Shown in pieces: positions 38,390 through 50,935 of a stretch of 64,000 nt of DNA; the stretch's first letter is position 1; every line of letters starts with the position of its first letter. The notes below the pieces were generated by a model that was not told the DNA's origin, did no database searches, and saw only the letters and a list, made by a program, of their open reading frames with translations. The stretch comes from Piper betle (taxonomy: Eukaryota; Streptophyta; Magnoliopsida; Piperales; Piperaceae). The stretch lies in NCBI GenBank assembly GCA_033002965.1, contig JAURVB010012329.1:41206-105205 (forward strand), read 5' to 3'. The translations under genes were made by a program, and so were the position numbers.

Positions 38390-40282
38390 ATGGTGACACA
38401 GACCCGCCGGACACAGATCAGGACCCCATCGCCTCCAGTAGCCAGACAGGACAGTCCTAGCCCTGTTCACAGTGACGCCGCCTCCAGTCAACCTAGGACT
38501 GCCATGCCACCAGTAGAGGTCAGTGTGCCAGTTTCAGCTAGCCGACGTGGTGAGAGCCATCGTCAAGACAGTCGCCGCGACCGAGATAGTCGTCGAGACC
38601 GAGATAGTCGTCGAGACCGAGATAGTCGCCGGGACCGAGACAGTGGTCGTGATAGTTACTGCACCAGAAGTAGTCGACAGGAGAGAGACGCAGCGATCAC
38701 CAGGTTGGCGGAAGCTCAGATACAAATGCTACACAGTCAGGAAGAATTTAGGAGACAAATGCAGCAAGACCAACAGGAATTCAGGAGAGAGCTCAGACAG
38801 ATAGCCCTTTCTGTGGCCAGAACTGAGAAGAGACCAGCAGTGGGTGAAGAGGCACCGGGAGAGCCAGTAGTTTCCACAGACCCTATGCCGCCGCCTCCTC
38901 CTCCACCGCTGCAACAGAGGGCTACTCCAACGACAGCCCCCTTATTTGCCCCACTTCAGGCGGGGATGAGACCGGACATCAGTGGAACCGCAGCAGTAGG
39001 TAGCGGGCAGACTGCAGGCGGAAGTGGAGCTGCAAGATTTGATGGTATACCAGCAGGTACGGGACCACAAATTCCTCGGTATGAGCAAGGAGAAGGATCG
39101 AACAGATCAGTGGATACGAGGAAATTGGGACTGTGGCAGTACGAGAAGTTCGTGAAGAATGGTGGACGACCGTTCTTTGGAAAGTTGGACGCGGAAGAGG
39201 CATTCTTGTGGATATCGTCAGCCATAGGTGTGTTTGACACTATGGCATGCCCGATGGAGCACCGAGTGCGCATCATCACAGGAGCATTCCAGGACGAAGC
39301 CAGGATATGGTGGAGTTCGGTCCAGAATTCTATATTTGCCCATCGTCAGCCCCAGGACATCACATGGGAGGAATTTAGGGCAGAATTCGATGGAAAGTAT
39401 TTCCCGCCAAACATCAGGAAGAGAAAGGAGCGAGAATTCCAGACGCTGAGGCAGGGACCCATGACGGTGGTACAATACGAGACTAGGTTTAGAGCTCTAG
39501 AGAGATTTGCACCAGACTTGGTGTCCACCGAAGAAAGAAGGATAGAGCGTTTTTACGAAGGCCTCCATCACGAGATCAGGATGGCCTATTTGGATAGGAA
39601 GTTCGCTACCTTTGGTGATGTAGTGAGAGCTGCAGGCGAGGCAGAACGAGTTATAGCTGCTAGACCTCACCAGGATGTTGACCAGAGGCAGCAACATTCG
39701 AGGCCATATCAGCCAGAGCAGGGAGAACAGCAGAGACATCAGTCAGATGCACCAGTTGCCATGAGGGCTATGGATGCCCAAGTTCAGGGCTACAGAGCAC
39801 CCTTCTGTCAGAATTGCCGACGTCGTCATGGAGGTGAGTGCAGAGCAGGCACAAACACATGCTACAGATGCGGTCAGCGAGGACATAGAGCTGCAGAGTG
39901 CAGTGTAGGCACAGACGTGTGCTATAGTTGCGGTCAACCAGGGCATAGAGCTGCAACTTGTCCAACCGGCCAGACCCAACAGGTGACGCTCCCAGCACCA
40001 CCGCAGAGACTTGCGCTCCCAGGTCCCCAGCAACAACCACAGCAGACAGGCAGAGACCAACAGCCACCGAGGCAGCAGCAGAGAGGACTTGTAGCTATCA
40101 TGACAGGACAAGAACATCAGGCCTTGGATCAGAGAGGAATGCAAACAACGCCACCAGCAGGACTATCCGTCTCGGTACCACCATGGACAGCTGGGATGGA
40201 CACAGCCACGATTGCTGAAGCACTGGAGGATACGACAAACGTGACAGGTACGCAAGCGTCTCACTTCAGATTTCACATTTAG
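38390..40282 (+). CDS. Retrotransposon gag protein, 630 aa, with zinc knuckles
   Basis: This is the only protein of the element. The N-terminus is basic and proline-rich, with a run of four RRDRDS hexapeptide repeats. A Gln/Glu-rich helical segment (QEEFRRQMQQDQQEFRREL) follows. The central retrotransposon gag (capsid) domain includes EARIWWSSV, ITWEEFRAEFDGKYFP and MTVVQYETRFRALERFAPDL. Near residues 472-525 there is a degenerate CQNCRRRHGGEC, then two CCHC knuckles, CYRCGQRGHRAAEC and CYSCGQPGHRAATC, expected to bind RNA. After a Gln/Pro-rich tail it stops with no protease or polymerase fused. The intact frame suggests the protein is, or recently was, under selection. Confidence 0.93.
   Translation: MVTQTRRTQIRTPSPPVARQDSPSPVHSDAASSQPRTAMPPVEVSVPVSASRRGESHRQDSRRDRDSRRDRDSRRDRDSRRDRDSGRDSYCTRSSRQERDAAITRLAEAQIQMLHSQEEFRRQMQQDQQEFRRELRQIALSVARTEKRPAVGEEAPGEPVVSTDPMPPPPPPPLQQRATPTTAPLFAPLQAGMRPDISGTAAVGSGQTAGGSGAARFDGIPAGTGPQIPRYEQGEGSNRSVDTRKLGLWQYEKFVKNGGRPFFGKLDAEEAFLWISSAIGVFDTMACPMEHRVRIITGAFQDEARIWWSSVQNSIFAHRQPQDITWEEFRAEFDGKYFPPNIRKRKEREFQTLRQGPMTVVQYETRFRALERFAPDLVSTEERRIERFYEGLHHEIRMAYLDRKFATFGDVVRAAGEAERVIAARPHQDVDQRQQHSRPYQPEQGEQQRHQSDAPVAMRAMDAQVQGYRAPFCQNCRRRHGGECRAGTNTCYRCGQRGHRAAECSVGTDVCYSCGQPGHRAATCPTGQTQQVTLPAPPQRLALPGPQQQPQQTGRDQQPPRQQQRGLVAIMTGQEHQALDQRGMQTTPPAGLSVSVPPWTAGMDTATIAEALEDTTNVTGTQASHFRFHI
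38568..38645 (+). repeat. 18-bp tandem repeat within gag
   Basis: Four near-identical 18-bp units encode SRRDRD hexapeptides. They end at the SGRDS variant. Confidence 0.9.
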
Positions 40283-40338
40283 TAGATAGCTACCAGAGTG
40301 AAACCTCCTTAATCTAAAATTTCGAGGACGAAATTTTT

Positions 40339-40353
40339 ATAAGGAGGGAAGGT
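40339..40353 (+). other. Polypurine tract of the gag-only element
   Basis: ATAAGGAGGGAAGGT lies directly before the 3' LTR at 40354. Confidence 0.88.
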
Positions 40354-43203
40354 TGTAAAACCCGTGATTCGAGTCAGGGTTTTACGTTACCGAACCAGTC
40401 GGTTCGACCGTTGGTTCGAGTCGAGTCAGTTTCATGAATCGCGTGCTGAGTCGAGACCAGCCGTGAGTTATGAGCGATGAGAGTCAGGTGTACCTGAATA
40501 TATGATGATAACGTCGAGAAGATGATGAGATACGAGTTATCTGAATATATGAAAGTATGCAGTATTTTTTCTTTTTATATGTTTGATCGTAGAAATAGTT
40601 TTAGGGCCGAATAACGCATTAGGACGCGTTGGATTATATTCGGGTGGGTTATTAGTTATAGAGCATGCCATTTGGATGTTGTTGTGTTTGTTTTATTTTA
40701 TGTGATTTTTCCATATTTTTCTAGATTTTTTTAGAATTTATTACGAACTAGTTATTATTTTGACTCGAGTCGGAATCGAGTCAATACTTATTTACGAAAC
40801 TGCCACTCGCATGCCTTTTCTTCCTCCCGACCCTTCTTTCACCCCAAACCCTCGCCGCCGCCACTGTGGTGCGCTGCCGCCGCCGCCGCCGACGCCGTGC
40901 TGCCGCCGATCGACGCCGCCCCGCCCCGCCGTGCCGTCGCCGTGCCGCCACGACCAACCCCGGCCACCGTCGCGCCGCCACGACGCCGGAATCCGCCCGC
41001 GAACCGCGACGCGCCGCCCACTGATTCCGCCGCCGTCCGGACCGCGCCGCCGCCGCTGTGACCCCGACGACCACCCCCTCGACGTCGCCGACGTTTCCCC
41101 CATCGTCCCGACCACCGTCGAGGCCGGCCGGAGCCTCGATCGGAGAACGCCGCCGCCGCCACCCGCTTTCGACGCCGCCGCCGACGGCCATCGCCGCCTC
41201 GGTTACTTTGTTTGACACCACCATCGGACCAAGCTCGTCGAGCTGGTGCCGATAGACCCCTTGATTGCCCCGTCCCAAATCATCGCCGGAAAACCGTCGG
41301 AATCCGCCGGAAAACCGCCGACACTCGCCGGAAAACCGCCGGAACCGCCGGAAATTGGATTTGTGGGAAATTCGCCGGATCATCCGCCGAACGCACCCGG
41401 TCCAATCTGATCGGACTTCGGACGCCGCTAGGTGCCGAATTCGAGTTTCGAGCCACGAAACGGAAACCCTAGCCGTCGCCGATTTTCGACGACGCGAGGT
41501 ATGATTTATTTTAATTTAATTATTTGAAAGTTTTGATTATTAGAATTGCATGCTAGGATTGGTGAATTGTGTGTTATAATAATATAAATAAATGTAGATT
41601 TGATTAAGGATAAAAATATGAAATTTGTTTGATTGTGTGGTGTTAAAAATAGAAGTTATGAAACTAATTAGGGTTATTAAGTAATAATCATGATCTAATC
41701 AAACTAGCTTAAGTAGACTCACTAGAATTGATATAGGTTGATGTGTGTTGATTGACGTGTGATTGTGTTGATTGTGTGTGTATGCTATAGGATATGTGAT
41801 TCATCATGCGGGCGTTAGTTTTTAGCTTGATTGTGTAGGTACGGTGTAGGAGCTCGCCGCCTAGGCGCGTGGACCCGTTTGGAGCTTCTACCAGGTCCGT
41901 TTAGGACTCGTTCTCTGATTTACGCTACTCTCTTGTGTATTTGATTTATTATGTGCAGGACGAGTTAAGTGGCGTTTTATCGGATCCCACTTAACTCGGG
42001 CCATTTAGCCAACAGTTCTTTTCCGGATTAATAACCCTCGAGGATGAGATCCCTCGAGTTTGTTTTCGAACTTCAGATCCAGCTCATGTTGCCTTCGGGC
42101 CTATTGTATAAATCCCAACCCAGACCTATATATATGTATAGTTTTCGTGTTTTGGTGAGAGACTGAATGAGGGAAATCCGACTACCGTGCTACGCGAGCG
42201 GGCACGTGTGTGTCGACAGTGGGCTCTGGAATGGTGTACAAGCCGTTTCATTCCCGAGGGATCCTGACAACTCCACCTTTGAGTTCCTCAAACCCGGAGA
42301 AGTGTGGAGGTTCACGGGTACTGCATTGCAGCGCATGTCTAGACTTGTGGTTTCAAAGGGTACTGAAGGCGACTGCCTGAGAGTACTCGGTCTTCGTGCT
42401 CAAGGCCAGGAGTAATATGGAAGGTGCAGAGGGCGGAAAGGAACGAGATTTGACGCGAGAAGCAATAGAGAAATGGCCGAGGCATGAGAATGTGAAAGAT
42501 AGGGGGACGCTGTCGACCCGATGGCGACGGCTCCCGTAGGTGCCCTGATGAGAGTTCTCGAGGAAGTATATGGTTTTCATTCAACAGGAGAGTTTGCTCT
42601 CCTGTGCCAGATTGATATTAGTTATTTTCCGGGCCGGTAACACTCGTTACTGACGGTTTTTCTATATATATGTAGGTGAGGAATGCGAGCGATGAAAGCT
42701 GTCAGGACTGCGGAGGAGCAGCATAGAACCGCGCACACATGTACCTGCCGCGTGTAACGTATAATAATGGTGTGTTATTGTTAAGTAAACGATAATCTTG
42801 ATGTGTTTGCTTGAGTGAATTACTTGTTATGAAACGAACTGATAAATATGAATGAGTAGGGAGCCTTGGAGTACAGACTCGGCTCAGGTAAAAACGAATG
42901 AGATAATGGTTGAATGTCAGGGTAGATTATTATGTGTTACTGTATTTTTATAAAATAGTATATATTTTCTTTTGGTTTTTCATTTATTATTTTGTCTTGT
43001 CTTTGCTTGTACATCATAGCATGCATGTAGGACTCCGTTAGAACCCACGCACCCCATCCGTGCATTTCATGTTTGCATCTCCATCTTGAGACACCGAGGG
43101 CAGATCCGGGTCGGCTTAACCGAACCCAGTAGATTAGCGAACGGTTCGGTCGCCGGTGACATTTCCGGGTCGGTTCACGGGTGAGCCGAAACGGGGTGTT
43201 ACA
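40354..43203 (+). repeat. 3' LTR of the gag-only element
   Basis: 2850 bp. I count roughly 30 differences from the 5' LTR by eye, about 1%, which indicates a recent insertion. It is followed by CGTGG. Confidence 0.96.
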
Positions 43204-43239
43204 CGTGGTGTGTACTCACATCAATAATAAGATCAACTG

Positions 43240-43860
43240 AATCAAAAACAATGCAAAATAAATGAATAAACAACTAAACACTTTGCACGTAAATCGAGAC
43301 ATGACAAGTAATAAATCATCGATAACAAACAATAGATAAATAAGTGAAATAACTCATGGATAAAAAGTAAATACATGAGATTAAATAATATACTAATCAT
43401 AAAATAATAACATAATTATACTATATGAGTATGTGGCTAAATGCGAGTAAATAATAACACATACACAAGTAAGTAAATAAACAAATAAATAAATAGTTAA
43501 TAAAAATTAATCATGAATAATAATAATATAATCATCAGCATATGAACATACACAAAACACAAATAAATAATAATGTGTGTGCAAGCAAATAAATAATAAT
43601 TAATCTATTAATTAAATTAGATAAGATAAAAATGAATGATAATAATAATATTAACAAGTAATTACATCATCAACTATAATTAATAATTATACAAGCATGC
43701 GTCATGATTGATAAATATATAAATAATTAGAAGTAAACAATAATGAATAAATAAATAAACAAAGAAATCATAAATAACAAAAAACATTCATAACATCAAA
43801 TATATCAAATAATGTAAATATGAATCTAAAATAATATAGAAAGTCTCAAATTATCGAAAA
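43240..43860. repeat. A+T-rich simple-sequence block inside LTR1
   Basis: Long irregular runs of AAATAAATAAT. The equivalent block of LTR2 is at about 45550-46180. Non-coding. Confidence 0.8.
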
Positions 43861-44271
43861 TGGTTGAAAAATGGACAAAATTGTGTTGAAACTAGGCTGC
43901 CGAGTCAAAGGGGCGAGTTGGACTCAGTGGACGCCGACACAGACACGAGCAGATAGGTGGGTGTGGGTAGGTGAACATGGCTCAGGTTGGCAGGCAGATG
44001 CTGGCATGGGCAAACGGGCCAGATAGGGCCACCGGTGTCTATCATCGGAAAATGCCAACGGTGTCACAACGGGGGTTGCTATTGGTCGCGATCGATAGAG
44101 TGGAGGACAAGGCATGTCATGGTGGTGGTGATTGATGATGTCCAACTGGCGACTAACCGGAAAATGGCCGGGAAGGGATGAAATTACCGCCGGATACGGC
44201 GAGGGTTGGTGGTCTCAAAACTTCGGCCTCAGCGAGGGGAAGCCATCTAGGGTGATGGTCAACGGTGCCTG

Positions 44272-47200
44272 TGTAACACCCCGATTCCGGTTCACCTAAG
44301 AACCAAATCAAAATTGTTATGATCAATCGAGTTATGTCTAAATCAATTAATTTATAAAACTCAAACGATAATTAGATCAAGACAACCCTCTTGGCATCTC
44401 GAAAATAGAAGATAATACTAATTATATATGAAAACACAACATGAATATAAAAACATGAAAGAAAATAATGGTGCATTGAGCACAAGTGTGTGTAGCAACT
44501 ATGTATCCTTCCACCAAAACTGACACGACACACAGGAACACGAGACCTACATATATAATAAAAAAACATCAGCAACGAATGTCACTCGTATGGAAAAAAT
44601 AACTAATAAAAACTAGCAAGTGGAAATTGATTTCCACAAGAAAAGGAAAACTATATATAATCTCCATGTGAACACTCAAAGGGCATTTACTGAGGAGCTA
44701 TTAAGTTGCAGACTCGATAGCATCCCGAACTGAACTGTTGTTGTGCCACTCTCGACAAATGTCTCTCTCGACAATAACTAATCCCACTCTCCAAACCTCC
44801 ATATAACACCTGGCCCAAGAGCACAATGACCGAGTACTCTTAAGCGGCCGCATTCAGTACCCTTTGATATCACAAGTCTAGACTTGCACTGTACACAATA
44901 GCACCTGTCTACTTCACACCTCTTTGGGTGTGAGGAAGCTCAAAATGTAAAGATTTCAGAATCCCTCGGGAATAGAACAACCCTCTCACTAATCCAGAGC
45001 CCACTACGACCTGCGTATACTCCCACTCACGTTATTTACAAGGTCAAATACATCAACTCTTAACTCACTGAAAACTCGATAATAATTATATATAGGGCTA
45101 GGAAGGGAATTATATAAGTAGGCCTGAAGATAACATGAAGTGGAGCTAAGTTCAAAAATAACTTGAGGGATCTTATCATCGAGGGTTATTAATCACAGAA
45201 GTATAATATGTCTAGATGGTTGTGTTAAGTGGGGTTTGATAAACAACCACTTAACACGTCCTACGATATGGAAATCAAATCTATAATAGTGTAAGCGATA
45301 AATTTGAGAAGATTCCTAACTGACCTATGGTCCAAGCTCTAAGTGCATCGACACATGTATGGCAATTTCGGACTCTGAAACCTATGTCAGAACCCACTGC
45401 TAAATAAAAGACTATCAACTCTATATGATGCATGGTCATAGTGTATGCTCAAATTAACACTAACATCACAACAAAGGATCATGCTAAATAGATTCACAAC
45501 TAAACACCTGGCATGCAAAACGAGGCATGTGAAAGTAATAAATAAATGAATAAAAGAAGTCAAATGAATAAAAGAACAATACGAAAAATAATAGTAGACA
45601 AGTAACATCAAGAAAAATAATAAATAATAAATAGCATTTTAAACGCTCATGAAAATGAATAAATAATTAAATAATAAATAATAAATAAATAATAAATAAA
45701 CATATAAATAAACTCATAAATATATGGATGAATGATAAATACATAAAATAAATAAAGCACTATTCATGAATAACGATAATAATATAATTAACACTAAATA
45801 AATATGCGAATAAATATTAACACATACACGAGCAAGTAAATAAATAAATAAATAATTGAATAAATAATTAATAACAATTAGTCATGAATAATATTAATAT
45901 AAACATCACATATACAAATATACGACTAGACACGTATAAATAATAATGCGATAGAGCAAATAATTAATAATTAATCAATTAATTAAATTAAATAAGATAA
46001 ATACGAACAAAAATAATATCAGCAAATAAATACACCAACAACAATAATAAATAATAATATAATCATTCATCATAATCAACAAATAAATAAATAATAAGAA
46101 ATAAATAATAATAATAATAATAAATATAAAAATACTCATAATAGCCAAACATGCTAAATAATATGAATATGCATCTAAACCAATAAAGGAATCTTGAATT
46201 GTCGAAAATAGACAAAAAATAGTTGAAAACTGGCTGAAAATGAGCTAGAAAGGCTTGTCGAGTCAAGTGGGCAAGTTAGACTGAGTCAAGCCAAGTCAAC
46301 TTGGCTGAGTGAACTGGCTGGGCTGGCTTGCTGGACATAGACACGGACAGGCGGACACGGGTAAGCAAACTCGGGCGAAGGCTGGTAAACAGTATCGAGG
46401 GCGTGCAGACAAACAAATAGAACTCGGGCTGAAAAACAGGATCGTGAGCGGGGTAACAGGACAGGGTCACCAAAAAACACTGATAAGTGTGCAGCTTGGG
46501 CTGCAGTAGTCATGATCAACAAAGGATGTCGAGGCTAATGGTGGCGGTGATCAATAGAGCCCGGAAAATGATCGGAAATGGACAGAATCACCTCTAGGTA
46601 TGGCATTGTCGCAGACGACAATCGTAGGCATGGTGGGGTCATGGATGGCCTCAAAAGTTTAGCCTTAGCGAGGGGAAGCCATATGGGATGATGGTCTGTA
46701 GTGTCTGGACTGTAACTAAGAGAAAACGGCCACAAAGTGATGAAAATGCCGTCGGGGTAGGTGAAGTCACCAGCAACGATCACGGCCATGGTGGAGGTCG
46801 GGGCTGGTCTCAAATAGAAATCTCGGTAAGGGGAAGGTGTCGGGGTGGTCGGCCTCGCCAGAGGAGGCTTGCTGGGACTAGAAAACGGCCCAAAAGGCAA
46901 CGGCAATGGTGGAAACCAATGATAAAAACGTTGTCGCAGGTGGCGACTGCTGCAATGCCGGTGGTGATGATGGGTATGGGTTGATAGATGCCCGTGAGGC
47001 AGTCATGATCACACCCGTCCAGTGGCTGGAGGAGGGCCAAAGACTCGCCGGCAGCAGGCCAAAGTGGTTATTGCGCTAGGAGTGGAAAATCCTCCAAAAA
47101 TGTGGGGAAAATACCAAGAAAATGAGAGGGCCAATGTTAGGGCTGACATGGACGGTCAGATCTTGCCACATGGCACAATCTGAATGCCCGACAACTAGTG

Positions 47201-47706
47201 GGTCTAGTGAGGTTCACCTTGGATATATACAATATATATACGGAAAGCTCAGATCGAGACTGTCAAAAGTCGAAACTAACTCAAGACCTAAAAATGACTC
47301 TATGGATGGGAATCGAGTCAAAAAGTTAAATTAGTCTCAAAACCTGAACTAAATCGGATGAGACTCAAATCAAACTGGGCCCACATGGGCAATCTGGTAT
47401 CCGAAATCCATGAGATGCATGTAAAAGAAATACCCTAAAAAAACCCAAACAAGTATTAAACGTTGCAATGGCCTAGGTTTAGCCCTAACCCTGGGCTAAC
47501 ACAAGTAAAATCTATATATCTCGCGTGTACGTCATCTGCATATTGGGCATACTTAGCCTCAATAATATGCTCATACGGCCATCTTGTCCCATACCCATGG
47601 CTTGAAAGTTGGTTTAGCTCAAACCGACTTAAACGGACTCAAAACTAGCCCGAACCGAGAAGGGCAACAAGTGGGTAAAACCATAACTCAAAGCTAGGGT
47701 TTTACA
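44272..47706 (-). mobile_element. Second long solo LTR (LTR2) nested in LTR1
   Basis: 3.4 kb, minus orientation. The plus-strand left end is TGTAACACCCCGATTCCGG and the right end is AGCTAGGGTTTTACA. It contains the shared core (about 44530-45420), long AATAA-rich simple sequence (about 45550-46180) and a moderately GC-rich tract (46270-47100). No internal domain. LTR1 sequence continues uninterrupted across it. I see no clean target duplication (GCCTG versus ATCCG). Confidence 0.75.
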
Positions 47707-47927
47707 ATCCGACTGGTAATTGGCCAAAAAACGGATGGAAAGTGACCGAAACTCCGTCAGGTAAGTGCGAGTCTCTAGTAATGATTGCAACCACGACGAG
47801 GGTCGGGGCTAGTCTAAAATGGAAGATCCCTATGAGGGGAAGCTGTCAGGGTGGTCGGTCCTGATCTTCCCATGTGGCACGATCTGAACGCCCAACAACT
47901 CGTGGGCCTAGTGTGGTCCACCTACGG

Positions 47928-47930
<3 letters not shown>

Positions 47931-47983
<53 letters not shown>

Positions 47984-48012
47984 CACACACACACACAGGG
48001 AGAGAGAGAGCT
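47931..48012. repeat. Compound microsatellite (TA)n-(CA)n-(GA)n
   Basis: A TA run followed by ATGGCACACACACACACACA and GGGAGAGAGAGAG. The equivalent position in LTR2 (about 47220-47260) has only a short TA stretch, so the array expanded locally. Confidence 0.92.
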
Positions 48013-48506
48013 CAAATTGATGTCAGCAAAAGTCGAAATTGACTCAAGCCCAAAAATTGACTCTATGGACGGAAATCAAGATAAAAAGTTAAATTGGCCT
48101 TAAAATCGTGAACTCAATCTGATGAAGGTGTGGGACTCAAATGAAATTGGGCTCAGAAGGGCAATCCGGTAGTCTGAAATCCCTATAATGCATGTAAATA
48201 AGGTATCCTGTGAAAGTTCAAATAAATACTAAATACGGTAACAACCTAGATCTAACCCTAAAACCTAGGCTAGCACAATCAAAAATTTGTAAACCTTGTA
48301 GATACGCTGATAATTCAAGCTCTCATGTAATATAACTAAAACTATCATCTGTATATTGGGCACACTCAACCTCCATAACATGCTCATACAACCATTTCGA
48401 TCTTATATTCATGGTTCAAAAGCTAAACTAACTTGAACCAACTCAAGATTGACCCAAATCGGGCAAGGCAATAAGCCCTAACTTGAAGCTAGGGTTTTAC
48501 AATTAG

Positions 48507-50046
48507 TAAGTCCGGGTAAAAAAGATATTTGATTAATCCCAATTCAAAAAATATTAAATTTGGGTCCAAGGATTTGAGTTTTAGCATTTTGACTCTATTT
48601 ATTACTATGTATAATATAAAGTGAATAACTCATTTTTTGGCTTTTTTAAGCTCTTTTTCAGTATCAAATTTTGTTATACTATTTTTCTTGATTGATTTAT
48701 ATTTTGAACAAATAACTATTAAATTTTTATTAAATAAATATAAAATCAAGATTAACATTTAGTTTTTTAAATCAAACTTGCATTGCTTCCAGCTCAAAAT
48801 CTTAAAATAATATCATGGTATTCATTTTTTTATTGTCAAAATTACCCAAAAACTTAAAGCGCAATAGACTATTATATCCTCTTAGATTTTTTTTGAAAAG
48901 GACTACTAAATTAGCTTTTAACGGGGAAAAGGTGCTGAGTTTCAGGGGAGAGAGTTGTCTTTTTGTAAAGTAGGGGAGAGTGAGCCGGCGTTGTTTGTTT
49001 TTTGAGAGGGCTTTATATGTGTGTGTTTAAGCAACCAATTTAATAATTTATTTTTTAAACAAATTATTGTTTAAATTGACTTATTATTTTAACTATATAT
49101 TGCTTATGAGTTGATGACATTGTAATTAAATTGATAATGTCAACAATTACATCATAATTAACTATATTATGTTATTATGACATCTTTTATTATTTGTTAG
49201 TGACATTTATAATAATGATGACATTTATTTAATTAATTTTATTAAATTAATTTATTTTAAATGAAATTTTAATAAAAAAATTCCTCTCTGAATTTATTTA
49301 AAATGTCATTAATAACATGATAATTTTATCAAAATGTCATCGATGCCATTAACTTATAAGAAAAGGTGAACACTAAAAAATAAATTGTTTATAAGAAAAG
49401 TTGAACAATAAGAAAATCATCAATGTTATCAATGTCGTTATTAAATAATGAATGATGCTATTAATAGTATGATCTACTTAATTATAATGCCATCATTGTC
49501 ATTACCAAATTAATTATAATGTCATCAACATGACAAACAATATATGTTAAAAGTAATAAGTTAATTTTAAAAAATAATTGTTTAAAAATAAGTATATATA
49601 TAACAAAATAACAAAATTAAAATATGTAAAAAATGAATTAGTATGGTCATACTATAAATTAAGGCATGATCTATTTTTTACATATTTTCATTAGTTTATC
49701 CTTTTATCATGTTATTTTTCTGATAAGTTTAATCTATTTTAAGTTTTTATTCATATAAGTGTTGATGACATTGATTAACTTGCCAATGAAAAAATAAACT
49801 CCATATCAAAAAAGAGAAAAATAAAAAATACCTTCCTTCCCCCTAAAATTTTTTTAAAATAATTACTTGAATGAATATCTTAGAAGCCGAGCACACCCAC
49901 ACATAAAAATCAATTTAAAATAAACAAAATAATATAAAACATAAATAAATTAACATAAATAAATAAATAAATAATTACTCGCCCCACACCCTATCCCACC
50001 CACACTATCCTACTCATCACCTTGACGACCCATTTAACAACTCAAA
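48507..50046. other. AT-rich intergenic DNA
   Basis: Very A+T-rich, with loosely repeated ATGTCATCAA-type words around 49080-49560. No gene, tRNA or defined element borders seen. Confidence 0.45.
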
Positions 50047-50349
50047 TAGGGGTGTAAACAAGCCGAGTCGAATGAAGGATGTTTTTAAATTCGATGTGAT
50101 TTTTGGCAAGCATGTTTGAACTTGTTTGAGTGTTTAACGAGCTTTGATGTATTATAGGTCAAGCCAAGCTCGTCTAAAATTCATAATATTTGGGTTTGGC
50201 TCATGTTCGTCTCGCTATATTTTTGAGCCGAACTCAGAGCTAAACGAATGTTTGTATTTGGTTTATTTACTTGCGAGCAAGTTTTTTAAGAGCCGAATCG
50301 AACCAAACATAAAATACTTGTAAGCAAGTTTAGCTTGTTTACATCTTTA
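50047..50349. mobile_element. hAT-type MITE, 303 bp
   Basis: The left end TAGGGGTGTAAACAAGC and the right end, reversed, TAAAGATGTAAACAAGC match at 14 of 17 bases. Flanking octamers AACTCAAA (50039-50046) and AATTCAAA (50350-50357) match at 7 of 8. It is older than the MITE at 33539. Confidence 0.78.
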
Positions 50350-50935
50350 AATTCAAATCACAAACAAGAAAATAAAGCGCCAAACCAAACTATTTTTTAA
50401 GAGCCAACTCACTTTTATAACTTAACCTTCTAAATTTGGAATAAACAAGGGTATTCCTAACATTTTTCCTCACAATTCCCCCTATCACATATTTTAAATT
50501 TTTTACCCCAATCCATGTAAATAAAATCTACTCGCTCCTAGGATAAATGGTCTCTTTATAAAATTAAATTTTATCCGTAATATAAATAGTCTACGACACA
50601 ATATTTATTTTATTTTAAATTATGATTATTGAATCCGACCTATATCCGAGTATAATTTACCTCGTCCACGTCGGATCCGATCCGTAGCCGTCCAAAATCA
50701 CTATGGCGGCACTGTAACTACCACATTTTAACTGACAGTAACGACAAAAACAAAGAAGAGATCGCAAGAATAGCAATGGCGGGAGGGTTAACAAAGGGGT
50801 GCGGTGGTGGGTCATGGGGATGACCTAGTTGTTTCCCTTCTAAGCCTCAACAATCTCCCCTCTTTCCCCTCCCCTCCCAACTCTCTAAAGATTGAATCTT
50901 TTTCAGATTCAGTCAAGATCCTCCCCATCTAATCC

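Larger units (their letters stand above)
35351..43203 (+). mobile_element. Gag-only LTR retrotransposon (TR-GAG type, Ty3/gypsy-derived)
   Basis: A 7.85-kb element with ~2.85-kb LTRs, a primer site, a 630-aa gag frame and a polypurine tract, but no protease, reverse transcriptase, RNase H or integrase. The target duplication is perfect: CGTGG at 35346-35350 and 43204-43208. The empty site is preserved in the related LTR near 45435, confirming the borders. The gag domain and the GGACGAAATTTTTATAAGGA context before the 3' LTR point to Ty3/gypsy ancestry. It must rely on pol proteins from another element. Confidence 0.95.
34126..48501 (-). mobile_element. Long solo-type LTR (LTR1) broken by two later insertions
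   Basis: Pieces 34126-35350, 43209-44271 and 47707-48501 join into one ~3.1-kb minus-strand LTR. The joins are supported by alignment with the intact related LTR at 44272-47706. The plus-strand left end resembles TAACACACCGATTCTGG, the right end is AGCTAGGGTTTTACA. ATTAG occurs just outside both ends (34118-34122 and 48502-48506), a plausible target duplication, although three extra bases separate it from the left terminus. No internal domain is attached. The first piece abuts the hAT MITE. Confidence 0.75.

Noticed and set aside
44264..47711. GCCTG/ATCCG as target duplication of LTR2
   Set aside because: Only two of five bases match; the nesting is supported by LTR1 continuity instead.
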